From positions 1 to 44,646 of the forward strand of contig JAJYHY010000018.1 of NCBI GenBank assembly GCA_021784555.1: a stretch of 44,646 bases of DNA. The letters are read 5' to 3'. The translations under genes and the position numbers were made by a program. Numbering within the stretch: the first letter of the stretch is position 1; the number at the start of each line of letters is the position of its first letter. Below, piece by piece: positions 27,196 through 36,491 of this stretch. The notes beneath the pieces are model-generated. The model was not told the origin of the DNA, did not search any database, and saw only the letters and a program-made list of their open reading frames with translations. The DNA is from a bacterium. Its GTDB lineage: Bacteria; Verrucomicrobiota; Verrucomicrobiia; Limisphaerales; UBA8199.

Positions 27196-27534
27196 TCACT
27201 TGTGGTAAAGAGGCAGTCTTAAAACCTCGACTATTCTTCGGGCGACCAAGTGCCGCCGTTCCTCGGTGACGCACCCTTTTTGGCTATCAAATCCGGCCTT
27301 CGGCAGCAGATGAATCCGGTCGCAACGAACCATCGTCTTCCAATCCAGCCCATCGGCTTCGTCCAAAACTTCCTCGGTGGTCTTCGGCCCACGATTCATT
27401 CTGGCCGACGTGCAAAGCAGGGCATTGACCTCCTCAATGTCGGGATTCTGACAGGTTTCGTCATTGGAAATGATGACAGCCGGGTGCCTCCGCTCCTTGC
27501 TGAACGGAAACATGAAAATGTCCCACTGTTTCAC
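27196..27534 (-). CDS. MazF/PemK-like toxin, second copy
   Basis: 112 residues: MKQWDIFMFPFSKERRHPAV, IISNDETCQNP, ALLCTSARMNR, EVLDEADGLDWKTMVRCDRI and a basic C-terminal helix (HLVARRIVEVLRL). It aligns along its length with the toxin-like protein at 23208-23540. It follows the Phd/YefM-like gene by 8 bp and ends 55 bp before the sigma gene starts, all on the minus strand. Putative ribonuclease toxin by family resemblance. Confidence 0.72.
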   Translation of the reverse strand: MKQWDIFMFPFSKERRHPAVIISNDETCQNPDIEEVNALLCTSARMNRGPKTTEEVLDEADGLDWKTMVRCDRIHLLPKAGFDSQKGCVTEERRHLVARRIVEVLRLPLYHK

Positions 27535-27542
27535 GATGTTTC

Positions 27543-27842
27543 CTATTCGAGGTCTTTGGGCGCGCGAATCACCGAGGCCTTGGCCAGCATATTACACTCC
27601 TGGATTTCAGCCTCACTGTAAGCGTTGGCGAAATAGCCTGCCGGCCGCATCGGAATAGGCTCTATCTGAGGCACCTCCCGCAAAAGGAACCGGCGCTGAC
27701 CCGCGACAATATACACTGGCTCGCCCCGGCTGGCCTTCTCCACCAGGCGCCCCAGATACGTTTTGGCCTTGCTCAGCGTGAACGTCGGAGAGCGCAGATT
27801 GAGCTTCGGTTTTCGGGAGCGGGGGTGAACAGCCGTTTTCAT
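27543..27842 (-). CDS. Phd/YefM-like antitoxin
   Basis: 99 residues. The central FTLSKAKTYLGRLVEKASRG followed by EPVYIVAGQRRFLL matches the N-terminal DNA-binding motif of the Phd/YefM antitoxin family. A basic N-terminal tail (KTAVHPRSRKPKLNLR) precedes it. The C-terminal NAYSEAEIQECNMLAKASV would be the toxin-binding segment. It is antitoxin-first with the MazF-like gene 8 bp downstream. It is not related to the antitoxin of the other, homologous toxin. Confidence 0.78.
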   Translation of the reverse strand: MKTAVHPRSRKPKLNLRSPTFTLSKAKTYLGRLVEKASRGEPVYIVAGQRRFLLREVPQIEPIPMRPAGYFANAYSEAEIQECNMLAKASVIRAPKDLE

Positions 27843-27951
27843 AGCCTAAACATAGCTCACCTCTAGCCTGTGTCGAGCACGTTCTGGCAGCAGGGCGGTC
27901 CGGCACGATCAGAAAGATGTCCCACCTCGGACATTGAATCCTTGTGCCCCG

Positions 27952-28692
27952 TCATTTCACTGGACGGCCATAGACCTCGATCTCGATGTATTCATTGAGG
28001 GCGCTCTCAGTGCTGCCCTTCGAATAGAAACGAAGGTAACGGGCGGCGATGCCCCTGGCGTTGATGAGTTTGCCTTGAAAGCTCTCGAAATACTCCCGGT
28101 CAGTGCCCACCCCCAATCCCGAACTGTTATCGGCGTCGTTGTTGAAGAGCGTCTTTGTGTCTTGGGTGAAACTTGGGTCGTCAGCGGCCTGGACAATTAC
28201 ATCATGATAAACCTTGAGCGAATCGTAGCAGTGCCAGATCACGATAGCGAAGACCTGCCGCAGCCCGCCGAAATCCATCTGTACCCACTGCATCCCCTTG
28301 CGCAGAGCGACGATGTTCCCCTCGTTGGCCTCCTTGTTGCCATCGACAATTTGCGCGAGCATCGGCGCGCTAGCGTGCGGGTCGCTGCAGGTCAGCTTCG
28401 CGGTGCCGGCGATGTTCCTCAGACCCGCCGGCACCATCATCGGCGGTCGGAGTTTGTCGCTGAGCGGTTCGACCCCAGGGATTTTGATGTCCTTGGGAGT
28501 GCCGTTTAGAACGGGGAGCGGCAATTTGAGGATGAGGGGAACGAGGCCACGGCTAGCGGTGGAATGGGGCGTGTCATTGGTGGCGTCCTCCGCCAGGCAG
28601 TTCCAGCGGAACAGGCTCAGCACAGTGATGGCAAGGCAGATGGGCAGCGTCCGTGCAGGCGCCCGTCGCACGGAATCCCGATGGGTGTTCAT
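27952..28692 (-). CDS. Exported F5/8-type-C-like (discoidin-like) protein
   Basis: 246 residues from ATG 28692 (GTG at 28698 is also in frame). A signal peptide (LPICLAITVLSLFRWNCLAE) and a Pro/Leu-rich linker precede a beta-sandwich region with ALRKGMQWVQMDFGGLRQVF, VIWHCYDSLKVYHDVIVQAA and GIAARYLRFYSKGS. Those strands resemble the F5/8 type C carbohydrate-binding layout, in which the core strands place a substitution at a Tyr/Arg surface. It lies just downstream of the DUF6807 gene on the same strand. Exact function unknown. Confidence 0.75.
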   Translation of the reverse strand: MNTHRDSVRRAPARTLPICLAITVLSLFRWNCLAEDATNDTPHSTASRGLVPLILKLPLPVLNGTPKDIKIPGVEPLSDKLRPPMMVPAGLRNIAGTAKLTCSDPHASAPMLAQIVDGNKEANEGNIVALRKGMQWVQMDFGGLRQVFAIVIWHCYDSLKVYHDVIVQAADDPSFTQDTKTLFNNDADNSSGLGVGTDREYFESFQGKLINARGIAARYLRFYSKGSTESALNEYIEIEVYGRPVK

Positions 28693-28735
28693 GCGCACGA
28701 AGATGACTGGGGGTTGAGGAGTCGTGGCTCTGCTT

Positions 28736-29689
28736 TCAAGGTTTGGTTGCCCGCCACTGTTCGGCGCGCCGCTCGATGAACGCCGTCGGTTCGATTTTAG
28801 GGTACAGGGTGACCAGGTAATTCAACTCGAACTGGTCGCCGGTGTGATACACCAGCGGTTTCTTGTCCAGCCCTTGGGTGGCCGAGATGTAGGCAAAAGG
28901 CCGCTCCATGGTGAAGTACTGGGCGTCGCCGCGTCGGTTGCTGGGGCGCCCAAACAGGACGACCGTGGCCGGCTGGTCCGGCGTGTCGAAGAACACCGCC
29001 CCCCATCGGTGCTGCGACACATCCTGCCGCGTGCCCGTCAAATCCGGCGCACCGCCGGAGTTCAAATGCCGGGCGACAGGGTCCAGTTTCTCCAGGAAAC
29101 GCATCCCCAGGCCGTGATAGTTGGCGCCGGTCAAGGTCACCTCATTGGTCTTGGTTCCGACCTGAAACCGCGATTTCCACTCCAGCGCCACCTCGTCCTG
29201 CGCTTCGTTGACGGTCAGAGTGAGCGTGCGCCGCTCGATGAGCAGCGCCTCCCGGCTCGTGTCGGGCAGGAAAGCGTCCTGGGGTGCGAGCCAATAGATG
29301 AGCTCGCGGATGCGCGCTTGGGGCAGGCCGCCGGGGCTCAGGCCCACTTCGGGCGGCGGTGTCCGGATTGGCTTCTCGACGCCGTTTCCGGGCGTCTCCT
29401 CCCAAAAGTTGATGCCATTGACCCGGATGCCGTACATGAGGCCATGGTGATGGAGGTGCTCCGGGGGCGCGTCACGGAGGATGTTGTAGCCTTTGAGGGT
29501 ATAGAGTTCCTTGACGTAAGGTTTGAACTTGGTCGGATCAAAGCTATAGACCAACAGCTTTTGAGAGCCGTAATAAATAGTCCATTCAATGGGCCGCGTG
29601 GAAGGCGCGACGCGCAGAGGCGCGGCGCCAGCGGTGAGTGTGGCGGTGGCCAGCAAGGCTGGCATCAGCAAGGAGCGGATTGGCTGCAT
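28736..29689 (-). CDS. DUF6807 / PmoA-family exported protein
   Basis: 317 residues from ATG 29689 (MQPIRSLLMPALLATATLTA), a signal peptide; an upstream ATG/GTG at 29779 would add a basic non-family leader. The body has the family signature PPEHLHHHGLMYGIRVNGIN, then WEETPGNGVEKPIRTPP, RELIYWLAPQDAFLPDTSRE and YHGLGMRFLEKLDPVARH. These proteins are named after PmoA but are not methane monooxygenase subunits. They occur in carbohydrate gene clusters of this phylum; the enzymatic role is unclear. The neighbouring Gfo/Idh/MocA gene supports a sugar-related context. Confidence 0.87.
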   Translation of the reverse strand: MQPIRSLLMPALLATATLTAGAAPLRVAPSTRPIEWTIYYGSQKLLVYSFDPTKFKPYVKELYTLKGYNILRDAPPEHLHHHGLMYGIRVNGINFWEETPGNGVEKPIRTPPPEVGLSPGGLPQARIRELIYWLAPQDAFLPDTSREALLIERRTLTLTVNEAQDEVALEWKSRFQVGTKTNEVTLTGANYHGLGMRFLEKLDPVARHLNSGGAPDLTGTRQDVSQHRWGAVFFDTPDQPATVVLFGRPSNRRGDAQYFTMERPFAYISATQGLDKKPLVYHTGDQFELNYLVTLYPKIEPTAFIERRAEQWRATKP

Positions 29690-29806
29690 ATTCAGTTCAG
29701 GTGGCGGAAACCCCTGCGCGAGGCCGGCTCGCGCGCGAAGGCGCCGCCCCAAAAGGCCGCGGGCACGCGACATCCTCAACGCCGGGGTTGGATTGCTATT
29801 CGTTTG

Positions 29807-31096
29807 TCACAGGAGGATTCCCTCGTGGCCCGGACCGAACCGCGCCACCTTTTCTTCCAGAAAGCTCAGCATTGCCATGTCGAGCGCAGTCTGGACGTGA
29901 AAGCCAAACTCGACGTCGCTTACCGGCTTCTCGCGGGTGCGCACGCAATGAAGCAGGTTCTCCCAATGCAGGAGCGTGGTGTTGGGTTTGTCCCCCTTGA
30001 CCACGCGCGGCGCCCCTTTCATCGGCGTCACCGTTACGGAATCAAACCCCTCTTCCCAAACCGGATTCTGGAGGGTGATGGTGCCGCCATCGCCCCGAAT
30101 GGCCGGCTCAGTCTGGTAATCGTTGACCAGCGTGCAAGTGAGATTCACGGTAAGCTTGTGCCCGGCATAATCGACGCACATGTTGAACGTGTCCGGCACC
30201 TCCCGGTCGTAGGTAGTGTATTTGAAAATGCCCCCGGACGCCACGACCCGCGACGGAATCTGGAGTCCGAAGAGGCTGACGAATGGCGTGAACACGTGCG
30301 GGAACAGGTCCGTGCCAGGGCCCCCGGCATAATCGAGATACTTCCGCCAACTGAAAAAGCGGTCCACCGTGAAAGGCACCTGCGGCGCGTCCCCGAGGAA
30401 GGCCTCCCAGTCCAGGTCCGGGCCGGGCCGGGCATGGGGGTCGGGGATGGGCATGCGCTCGCCCCAATCGCCGTTGCGGTAGAAACCGGCCTGGATATGC
30501 GAGACCGTGCCCACCGGGCCTTCCTTGAGAAGTTGCGCGACCTTTTTCCAGGCGTTGCTGGAGTTGCCTTGGTTGCCAATCTGCACCACGCGCTTCAAGC
30601 GGACCGTCTCGGCATAAAACTGTTTGCTCAGCTCAAATTGGCTCCAGTGGCCCATCGGTTTCTCGCAATAAAGATCTTTGCCGGCGTGGATGGCGTCCAG
30701 CCCTATGGGCATATGCAGACGGTCGGGCGTGGCGATCAGCACCACGTCCACCGCCGGGTCGGCCAGCAGTTCCTGGTGGCGCCGGTAGGGCTTGGCCCCG
30801 CTACGCTCCGCGGCGCTGCGCAGGCGCGGCCCGTAGGCATCGCACACGGCGACCAACTTGATATTGTACTCCGGGCGCTGGCACATGGCCGTTAGCAAGC
30901 CCAGGTGCGCGCTTCCCCGCCCGCCGACCCCGATGATGCCGATGCCGAGCCGGTCGTTGGCGCCGATGACCCGGCCGCGAGCCAAAAACGGGGCGGCGCT
31001 TAACACGCCCAGCGCCGCAGTGGACGTGGCCGTGTCGCGTAAAAATGTTCGGCGGCTCATGGAACCCGTGTGAGTTTGGGATGGATGATCTTGCAT
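29807..31096 (-). CDS. Tat-exported Gfo/Idh/MocA family oxidoreductase
   Basis: About 429 residues from ATG 31096; a start at 31060 (MSRRTFLRD) is equally plausible. The twin-arginine signal is SRRTFLRDTATSTAALGVLS. The NAD-binding fold has IGIIGVGGRGSAHLGLLT, and the family catalytic region has EKPMGHWSQFELSKQF (Glu-Lys-Pro). The C-terminal Gfo/Idh fold is seen in DWEAFLGDAPQVPFTVDRFF and GTDLFPHVFTPFVSLFGL. Such oxidoreductases act on sugars or cyclitols in the periplasm of planctomycetes and verrucomicrobia. It lies near the DUF6807 gene on the same strand. Confidence 0.93.
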   Translation of the reverse strand: MQDHPSQTHTGSMSRRTFLRDTATSTAALGVLSAAPFLARGRVIGANDRLGIGIIGVGGRGSAHLGLLTAMCQRPEYNIKLVAVCDAYGPRLRSAAERSGAKPYRRHQELLADPAVDVVLIATPDRLHMPIGLDAIHAGKDLYCEKPMGHWSQFELSKQFYAETVRLKRVVQIGNQGNSSNAWKKVAQLLKEGPVGTVSHIQAGFYRNGDWGERMPIPDPHARPGPDLDWEAFLGDAPQVPFTVDRFFSWRKYLDYAGGPGTDLFPHVFTPFVSLFGLQIPSRVVASGGIFKYTTYDREVPDTFNMCVDYAGHKLTVNLTCTLVNDYQTEPAIRGDGGTITLQNPVWEEGFDSVTVTPMKGAPRVVKGDKPNTTLLHWENLLHCVRTREKPVSDVEFGFHVQTALDMAMLSFLEEKVARFGPGHEGILL

Positions 31097-31175
31097 GGTT
31101 ATTTTGGTTTGGGATTTGTGTTGCATTTTCGCTTTGTAACATCCGAAATCCGTCGCATGGGCCACGGTGGGCCGG

Positions 31176-32027
31176 CTAGCCCCCCACGTCCGGCTTCAGC
31201 CAGGGCGTCCCGCTCCAATACCACTTGGATGGCAACAAGCTGTCCACGTGTCCATCCATAAACACGATGGCGCTGCGCCCGAAATGGCGCGGCATGGGGC
31301 CGCCCCAGTTGGGGTCATCGCCGGTGACCCCTCCGGTGTTAGGGGCATCGTGTCCCGGGTCGTGGAGAATCCAGCAACCCGGCTTTTCCGGCGTGGCGGG
31401 GGTAACGCACTTGAGCGGATCGGTGGTCAGCAGCGGCTTGGTGCCCGAATCGGCTATGTAAGCCGTGGTGGCGGGCTTGCGAATCGTGCTGTCGCGCACC
31501 CCCGGCCACTGCGAGTAAGGCCAGGGCTGAAAGTCACAGCCCCCGATGCGGAAGTTCATGCCGTAATTGGATACGCCCAAGTCAGCGGGGCCGGTGGGGT
31601 ACTCCTGGATGAACGTATTGAACTTCGGGCTGCGAACAGGGCACAGAAGAAGATTTGTTGTCCGTTGGTAGGGCAACAGGAAGTCGAACCAGGCCCGACG
31701 CCCGCCCGCGAGTGTCGAAGAATTGTCACCGGTTACTTGGAACGTCAGGCAATGCCTGCCGTTAAAGTCAGCGGTGTACATTTGCGCTGCCAGCGACATC
31801 TCGCGCAGGTTGTTAATGCAGGCGGTCGCCTGGGCGTGCTGTTTGGCCCTCGTCAGCGCGGGCAGCAGCATCGCCGCCAGAATCGCGATGATGGCGATAA
31901 CGACCAGCAGTTCGATCAGCGTGAAGCCATGCAGCCAACGATGCCGGTCTCTCGACTGGTGGCCTTGCCCACTCGGCTCGTTGCCCGCCATTCTATTCCT
32001 GCTGCCTCTCTCACTCGTACGGTTCAT
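31176..32027 (-). CDS. Prepilin-like protein (H-x9-DG family)
   Basis: 283 residues. A long basic leader ([20 protein letters not shown]) ends at [20 protein letters not shown], the class III signal with Gly at -1. It continues [20 protein letters not shown]. The C-terminus has H-x9-DG ([20 protein letters not shown]) and [11 protein letters not shown]. One of four lone copies in the window. It precedes the Gfo/Idh/MocA gene on the same strand by 80 bp, so co-expression is possible. Confidence 0.9.
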   Translation of the reverse strand: MNRTSERGSRNRMAGNEPSGQGHQSRDRHRWLHGFTLIELLVVIAIIAILAAMLLPALTRAKQHAQATACINNLREMSLAAQMYTADFNGRHCLTFQVTGDNSSTLAGGRRAWFDFLLPYQRTTNLLLCPVRSPKFNTFIQEYPTGPADLGVSNYGMNFRIGGCDFQPWPYSQWPGVRDSTIRKPATTAYIADSGTKPLLTTDPLKCVTPATPEKPGCWILHDPGHDAPNTGGVTGDDPNWGGPMPRHFGRSAIVFMDGHVDSLLPSKWYWSGTPWLKPDVGG

Positions 32028-32751
32028 GCGGCCTCCGTCATTCCTGCTTTTGATACCGCTTCTTCCATCCTCCAGGCAATAGGAAAATTCTCACGGGAGA
32101 ATTCTCCACTTCTTTCCGTCCGGGCTTAGCCTGACTTTCGCAGCTCGACCATGGGTTTTGCGAAAACCCCTGATTAGAGGCTTGACACCTCTCCGCGGCA
32201 AACAGGTTACAGCCCGATGGCACTCCAAGGCCGAAGAAGGCGGATGGGTAACATTTTTGCGACGGAAGGTTCAAGAGGCGCGTCCTCGTCCGAACCAAAA
32301 GCTGCAACCCACACGTGCCTAGGAACTTACGCTTGCACCGCACGAGTCCTAAAACAAACCGCCCGTGTCCTCCCGCATGGAGTGCCCGCGCCGTTCTATG
32401 CCTATGTTGAACACGCCCGGAACCGTATTTGATGCTGGCGCCATCACGCGGGCGACTCGAGGGAATTCCAACCCCGGCAGCGCCAAGCGGCCGACGTTCC
32501 GACCTCGGCCCCCGCGCGGCTTTCGAGCCACAACCAGGCCTCAATCAGTCGGTTCCCACCGGGTACGCGGACCCCAGCAGCGGGAACACGAGCGGTGCCG
32601 CGTATTACGTCGGTTCCTTCACGCTCAACCCGGATGGGACGATGGGCTTTACCCGTGCGTCATCGACATCGCCGGCCACGCCACCGGCGCCAACTATCAC
32701 CTCTACAGCGGCCTTGAGGCCGCCCGGACTTCGTTCTGACCCCCATTCGGG
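32028..32751. pseudogene. Gene remnant and non-coding region
   Basis: No intact gene. On the plus strand, residues encoded at about 32552-32668 (VPTGYADPSSGNTSGAAYYV, GSFTLNPDGTMGFTRAS) look like the C-terminal part of a secreted Verrucomicrobial protein family. The frame before and after is patternless and no start fits, so this is probably a decayed or truncated gene. The rest (32028-32545) stays open on the minus strand by chance and has no recognised content; a weak AATTCTC/GAGAATT hairpin is at 32086-32103. Confidence 0.4.
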
Positions 32752-33543
32752 CTACAAACCGGGCCGCTTGGCCGGGGGCCGCCACTGGCTGTTCCAATAG
32801 AGGTACCAGAGCCTGTCCAACCTCACCGTCTCGCAATGGTTGTCGGCAAAGGTGACGTTGACGGCCCCGGGCAGAGGATTGCGCCGGTTGAAATTCCTGA
32901 CGGCCGCCGACAGCGGGGCGGCGTGGCGCGGGATGGCGATACGCGACAAGCCGGCTTGGGCAAATTGGTCCCCGTCAAAGAGGTTGACGGCGGGGAGATC
33001 GGTCGGGAGGGGCCAGGCATCCACCCAAATTGAATCGGCAAAGAAAGGGGTCTGGGAGGGGTGAGTGATATCGCTCTCGGTTTTAAAGCGTTTTGCGGGG
33101 TCCGAGTAAGGGTCGTCGGTGTAGAGGTAGCCGTTGAGGGCGTAGCTGCCCTGGTAGTTGGTGGTGCTTCCGGCCACCAGCCAGGCACGCGCCACGGTGC
33201 CATAAGCGGAGGGGTCCCGCTGCACTTGAGCGGCCGAGCGCGCCGGGGCGGCGGGGCAGAAGCGGACCTTGTTGATGGCCGAGTAATGGACCATCAGCTT
33301 CTCCATCCACAGGGCGGGCCAGGCGTCATAGTGGACCGGCTGGTTGGCATCACTGAAGTACATGTAGTTTGCCAGGCCGATCTCCTTGAGGTTGTTGAGG
33401 CAATCCACCGATTGGGCCTTGGCCTTGGCTTTGCTGAGCGCCGGCAACAACATGCTGGCCAGGATGGCAATGATGGCGATGACCACCAGCAGTTCAATCA
33501 GCGTGAACGCGGGCCTCGCCCGCGCGGCAGAGGACGTTTTCAT
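32752..33543 (-). CDS. Prepilin-like protein with Ala at the cleavage -1 position
   Basis: 263 residues from ATG 33543 ([19 protein letters not shown]). The class III motif has Ala rather than Gly before the Phe, which prepilin peptidases tolerate less well. Hydrophobic helix [20 protein letters not shown], then [20 protein letters not shown]. The C-terminal motif is [20 protein letters not shown], with DN replacing DG. The divergent neighbour is the secreted esterase gene at 33683. Otherwise as the other members of this set. Confidence 0.87.
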   Translation of the reverse strand: MKTSSAARARPAFTLIELLVVIAIIAILASMLLPALSKAKAKAQSVDCLNNLKEIGLANYMYFSDANQPVHYDAWPALWMEKLMVHYSAINKVRFCPAAPARSAAQVQRDPSAYGTVARAWLVAGSTTNYQGSYALNGYLYTDDPYSDPAKRFKTESDITHPSQTPFFADSIWVDAWPLPTDLPAVNLFDGDQFAQAGLSRIAIPRHAAPLSAAVRNFNRRNPLPGAVNVTFADNHCETVRLDRLWYLYWNSQWRPPAKRPGL

Positions 33544-33682
33544 CAGGCCATCGTACGCCAAACCGATCCGGGATCAAGGACCAAATCCGACCCCTGGGCG
33601 CGTGCCACTGAACCTCTCAACAGCCTGCCCGCCTCAATGATTTTGTCCTCAGTTTTGTTTGCCCTCCCGCCCGCGCCGTTGC

Positions 33683-35665
33683 ATGCTCAGGCACATGACG
33701 CACAATCTCCCGATGTTGCTCGTTGCCTGCACGCCCATCCTATTCCCCTACAGCGGAGGCGCCTCCGGCACGGATAGCGCCGGCACGGCTGGGGCGGCCC
33801 AACCTTTTGCCCAATACTTCCGAGCCCAGACCGCCGAGATTACGGCGCACTGCCAGGCCGGCGTGCGGACCCTGGCGGATTGGGAAGCGCGACGCAGCGA
33901 ATACCGGCGCGAACTGGAGGAGATGCTGGGCCTGTGGCCGATGCCCAAGCGGACCCCCTTGAGACCGGTCATCACCGGGAAGATCGAGGCGGCTGAGTTC
34001 ACCGTCGAGAAGCTCTATTTCCAGGCCATGCCGCATCTGTATGTTACGGCAAACCTTTACCTGCCCAAACACCTGGATAAGCCCGCCCCGGCAATCCTCT
34101 ATGTTTGCGGCCACGCCCCGATGAAGGCCGACGGCGTCAGCTTCGGCAACAAAACCGCCTACCAGCATCATGGCGAATGGTTCGCCCGAAACGGCTACGT
34201 CTGCCTGATCATCGACAGCTTGCAACTAGGCGAAATTCAGGGGATGCATCACGGCACTTACAACAAGGGTCAATGGTGGTGGAACTCGCGCGGATACACT
34301 CCGGCGGGCGTCGAGGCCTGGTTCGGTATCCGCGCGCTGGATTACCTTTGCTCCAGGCCGGAGGTGGACAAAAACCGCATCGGCATGACGGGCCGTTCCG
34401 GGGGCGGCTCCTACACCTGGACAGTGACGGCGCTCGACGATCGCGTCAAGGTCGCCGCGCCGGTGGCCGGCATGACCGACCTCCAAAACCAGGTGGTGGA
34501 CGGCGCCATCGAGGGGCACTGTGATTGCATGTTTTTCCTGAACAGTTACCGCTGGGATTTCACCGCCGTGGCCGCGCTCATTGCCCCGCGCCCATTGCTC
34601 ATCGCCAACTCCGATAAGGACACCCTCTTTCCGCTGGATGGCGTCGTCCGGCTCTACATGAAAACGCGCCGCATCTATCAACTCTACGGGCGCACCAACC
34701 AACTCGGATTGCTCATCACCGACGGCCCCCACGCCGATACGCAGGACCTCCAATTGCCGGTCTTCCGCTGGTTCAACCGCTATCTCAAGGGCGAGGACCC
34801 GATCATCGCCATGGCCGCCACCCCCTTTTTTAAACCCGCCCAGTTGCGGGTCTTCGACAAGCTGCCATCTGACGAAATCAATACCAGAATCCAGTACTTG
34901 TTTGTCCCGGAGGCCCGGCTGGCCGCCTTCGAACACAGCGGGTGGCCGTCGGCTCAAGAGCGGACCGCCTTGCTGCGTCGATTGCGGCAGAAGGTGTTCC
35001 GCGGCTGGCCTGAGGGACCGGTCTCGGTCCAGCCGCTGCTCGAGGAGCGTGTCCAACGAGCCGGACTGCTTTATAGGCGCTACGAACTGAGCATCCAGCC
35101 GGGGATCAGGCTTCCCCTGTGGACGGTCACGGACGCCCGGAATGTCAGGCCCCGCGAAATCGTGCTGACCGTCCTCGACGCCAGGAGCTGGACGCCTGCC
35201 GCGGGCCCTAATGATGAGTGGTCAGGGCCGCCCGGCATCACGCCCGAAGAGAAGTCGCGGATGCGCGCCCGGGGAGCGGCGCTGGCTTTCTTCGCACCTC
35301 GCGGCATTGACCCCGCCACTTGGACGACCGACAAATTCAAGGCGACCCAGGTCCGCCGGCGGTTCATGCTTCTGGGCCAAACGCTCGACGGAATGCGAGT
35401 CTGGGATATCCGTTGCGCGGCGCAGGCATTGGCCTCTTTGCCGGAATTCAGGAAATCGTCCCTGGTGGTTCGAGGGCAAGGAAATATGGGAATCAATGCC
35501 GCCTATGCGGCCCTATTCGAGCCTAAGATGCAGCAACTGGAGCTAGCCCAACTACCTAAATCCCATACGGATGGCCCGGATTACCTGAACGTGCTGAGGG
35601 TTTGGGACATTCCGCAGATGCTTGAAGTGCTCGGCCCTCGGGCCGAGGTCAGGTCATGGCAGTGA
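33683..35665 (+). CDS. Secreted alpha/beta-hydrolase (acetylxylan-esterase-like)
   Basis: 660 residues from ATG 33683; an in-frame TTG lies at 33659. Signal peptide MTHNLPMLLVACTPILF. The alpha/beta-hydrolase core holds FARNGYVCLIIDSLQLGEIQ, the nucleophile elbow GMTGRSGGGSYTW (Ser239), PRPLLIANSDKDTLFPLDGV (Asp) and ITDGPHADTQDLQ (His), completing a Ser-Asp-His triad. The GxSxG elbow plus WFGIRALDYLCSRPEVDKNR match large acetylxylan-esterase/CE-like proteins of this phylum. The second, C-terminal hydrolase-like half (RYELSIQPGIRLPLWTVTDA) lacks an obvious nucleophile. Likely acts on carbohydrate esters outside the cell. It starts the tight run that continues to LysE. Confidence 0.88.
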   Translation: MLRHMTHNLPMLLVACTPILFPYSGGASGTDSAGTAGAAQPFAQYFRAQTAEITAHCQAGVRTLADWEARRSEYRRELEEMLGLWPMPKRTPLRPVITGKIEAAEFTVEKLYFQAMPHLYVTANLYLPKHLDKPAPAILYVCGHAPMKADGVSFGNKTAYQHHGEWFARNGYVCLIIDSLQLGEIQGMHHGTYNKGQWWWNSRGYTPAGVEAWFGIRALDYLCSRPEVDKNRIGMTGRSGGGSYTWTVTALDDRVKVAAPVAGMTDLQNQVVDGAIEGHCDCMFFLNSYRWDFTAVAALIAPRPLLIANSDKDTLFPLDGVVRLYMKTRRIYQLYGRTNQLGLLITDGPHADTQDLQLPVFRWFNRYLKGEDPIIAMAATPFFKPAQLRVFDKLPSDEINTRIQYLFVPEARLAAFEHSGWPSAQERTALLRRLRQKVFRGWPEGPVSVQPLLEERVQRAGLLYRRYELSIQPGIRLPLWTVTDARNVRPREIVLTVLDARSWTPAAGPNDEWSGPPGITPEEKSRMRARGAALAFFAPRGIDPATWTTDKFKATQVRRRFMLLGQTLDGMRVWDIRCAAQALASLPEFRKSSLVVRGQGNMGINAAYAALFEPKMQQLELAQLPKSHTDGPDYLNVLRVWDIPQMLEVLGPRAEVRSWQ

Positions 35666-35674
35666 CCCGACGCC

Positions 35675-36490
35675 ATGACCAAAGAGTATTTGTTTTCGCA
35701 GATGACACTGCCCCCTGAGTTGGTGGAGGACCTGCGCCGGCAGAACCCCTGGTGGGAGGGGCGGGCTCTGCCTGAACTGCCATCCCACCGCCGGCATCTG
35801 GTCGGGCAGATTCAGCGCCGTCTGGAGTGGAAGCTGGCGCCCATAGTCGCGGTGCGCGGGCCGCGGCAAGTCGGCAAGACCACGGCGCAGTTGCACTGGA
35901 TCGAGGACGCCCTCAAATCCGGGGTGGAGGGCCGCAGGATTCTTCGCGTCCAGTTCGACGATGTGCGGGAGATGGGCGGCTTCGATTCGCCGATTCTCCG
36001 TCTGGCTGACTGGTTTGAGAGGACAATACTGGGAAGCACTTTCAATGAAGCAGCGCGGTCTGGCAGGCCGGCGTTCGTCCTGCTCGATCACGGTCTCAGG
36101 GCGAGCTGGTTGCAGGAACGAATACCCTTGGACATTGCCGGGTTGCGGGAGCATCCAGAGTTGACGGGGGTGGCCGGACACCTCGCCGAAAGCGTCACCG
36201 GGGCGCTGCTCTTCACCATCGAAGGACTGGACGTCGCCCATTTTCCGGAGCGCCCTGACGAGCCCGAGGTTGATTTCGTCCTCACTATCGGCGTCAAACG
36301 AATCCCCATTGAGGTCAAATACCAGGCGAGGGTGGACCCGATGCGAGATACCGAAGGGCTGCGTTCGTTCATAGAGAGGGCCGTCAACAACGCTCCCTTT
36401 GGCCTGCTCATTGTCCGGGATGATTCGCCGAGAATCCTTGACCCGCGAATTGTCGCCCTGCCCCTATCTTCACTAATGCTGCTTCGTTGA
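35675..36490 (+). pseudogene. AAA ATPase (DUF4143 family) with large internal deletion
   Basis: 271 residues in one frame, against about 420-430 for the family. The N-terminal half is intact to Walker A (VAVRGPRQVGKTTAQLHW) and the Walker B strand (GRPAFVLLD). Directly after that Asp it jumps to HGLRASWLQERIPLDIAGLR, a segment from the C-terminal DUF4143 half, then ends with the nuclease-like part (EVDFVLTIGVKRIPIEVKYQ). So about 150 residues, including the Walker B Glu and sensor region, are missing without a frameshift. It probably cannot hydrolyse ATP normally. It is 9 bp after the esterase and 1 bp before the MFS gene. Confidence 0.8.
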
Positions 36491-36491
36491 T

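Noticed and set aside
28724-30895. 723-codon plus-strand frame
   Set aside because: Antisense to the DUF6807 and Gfo/Idh/MocA genes; an exact shadow of both.
32038-32544. 168-codon minus-strand frame
   Set aside because: No recognisable domain, no ribosome site; probably chance in a decayed region.
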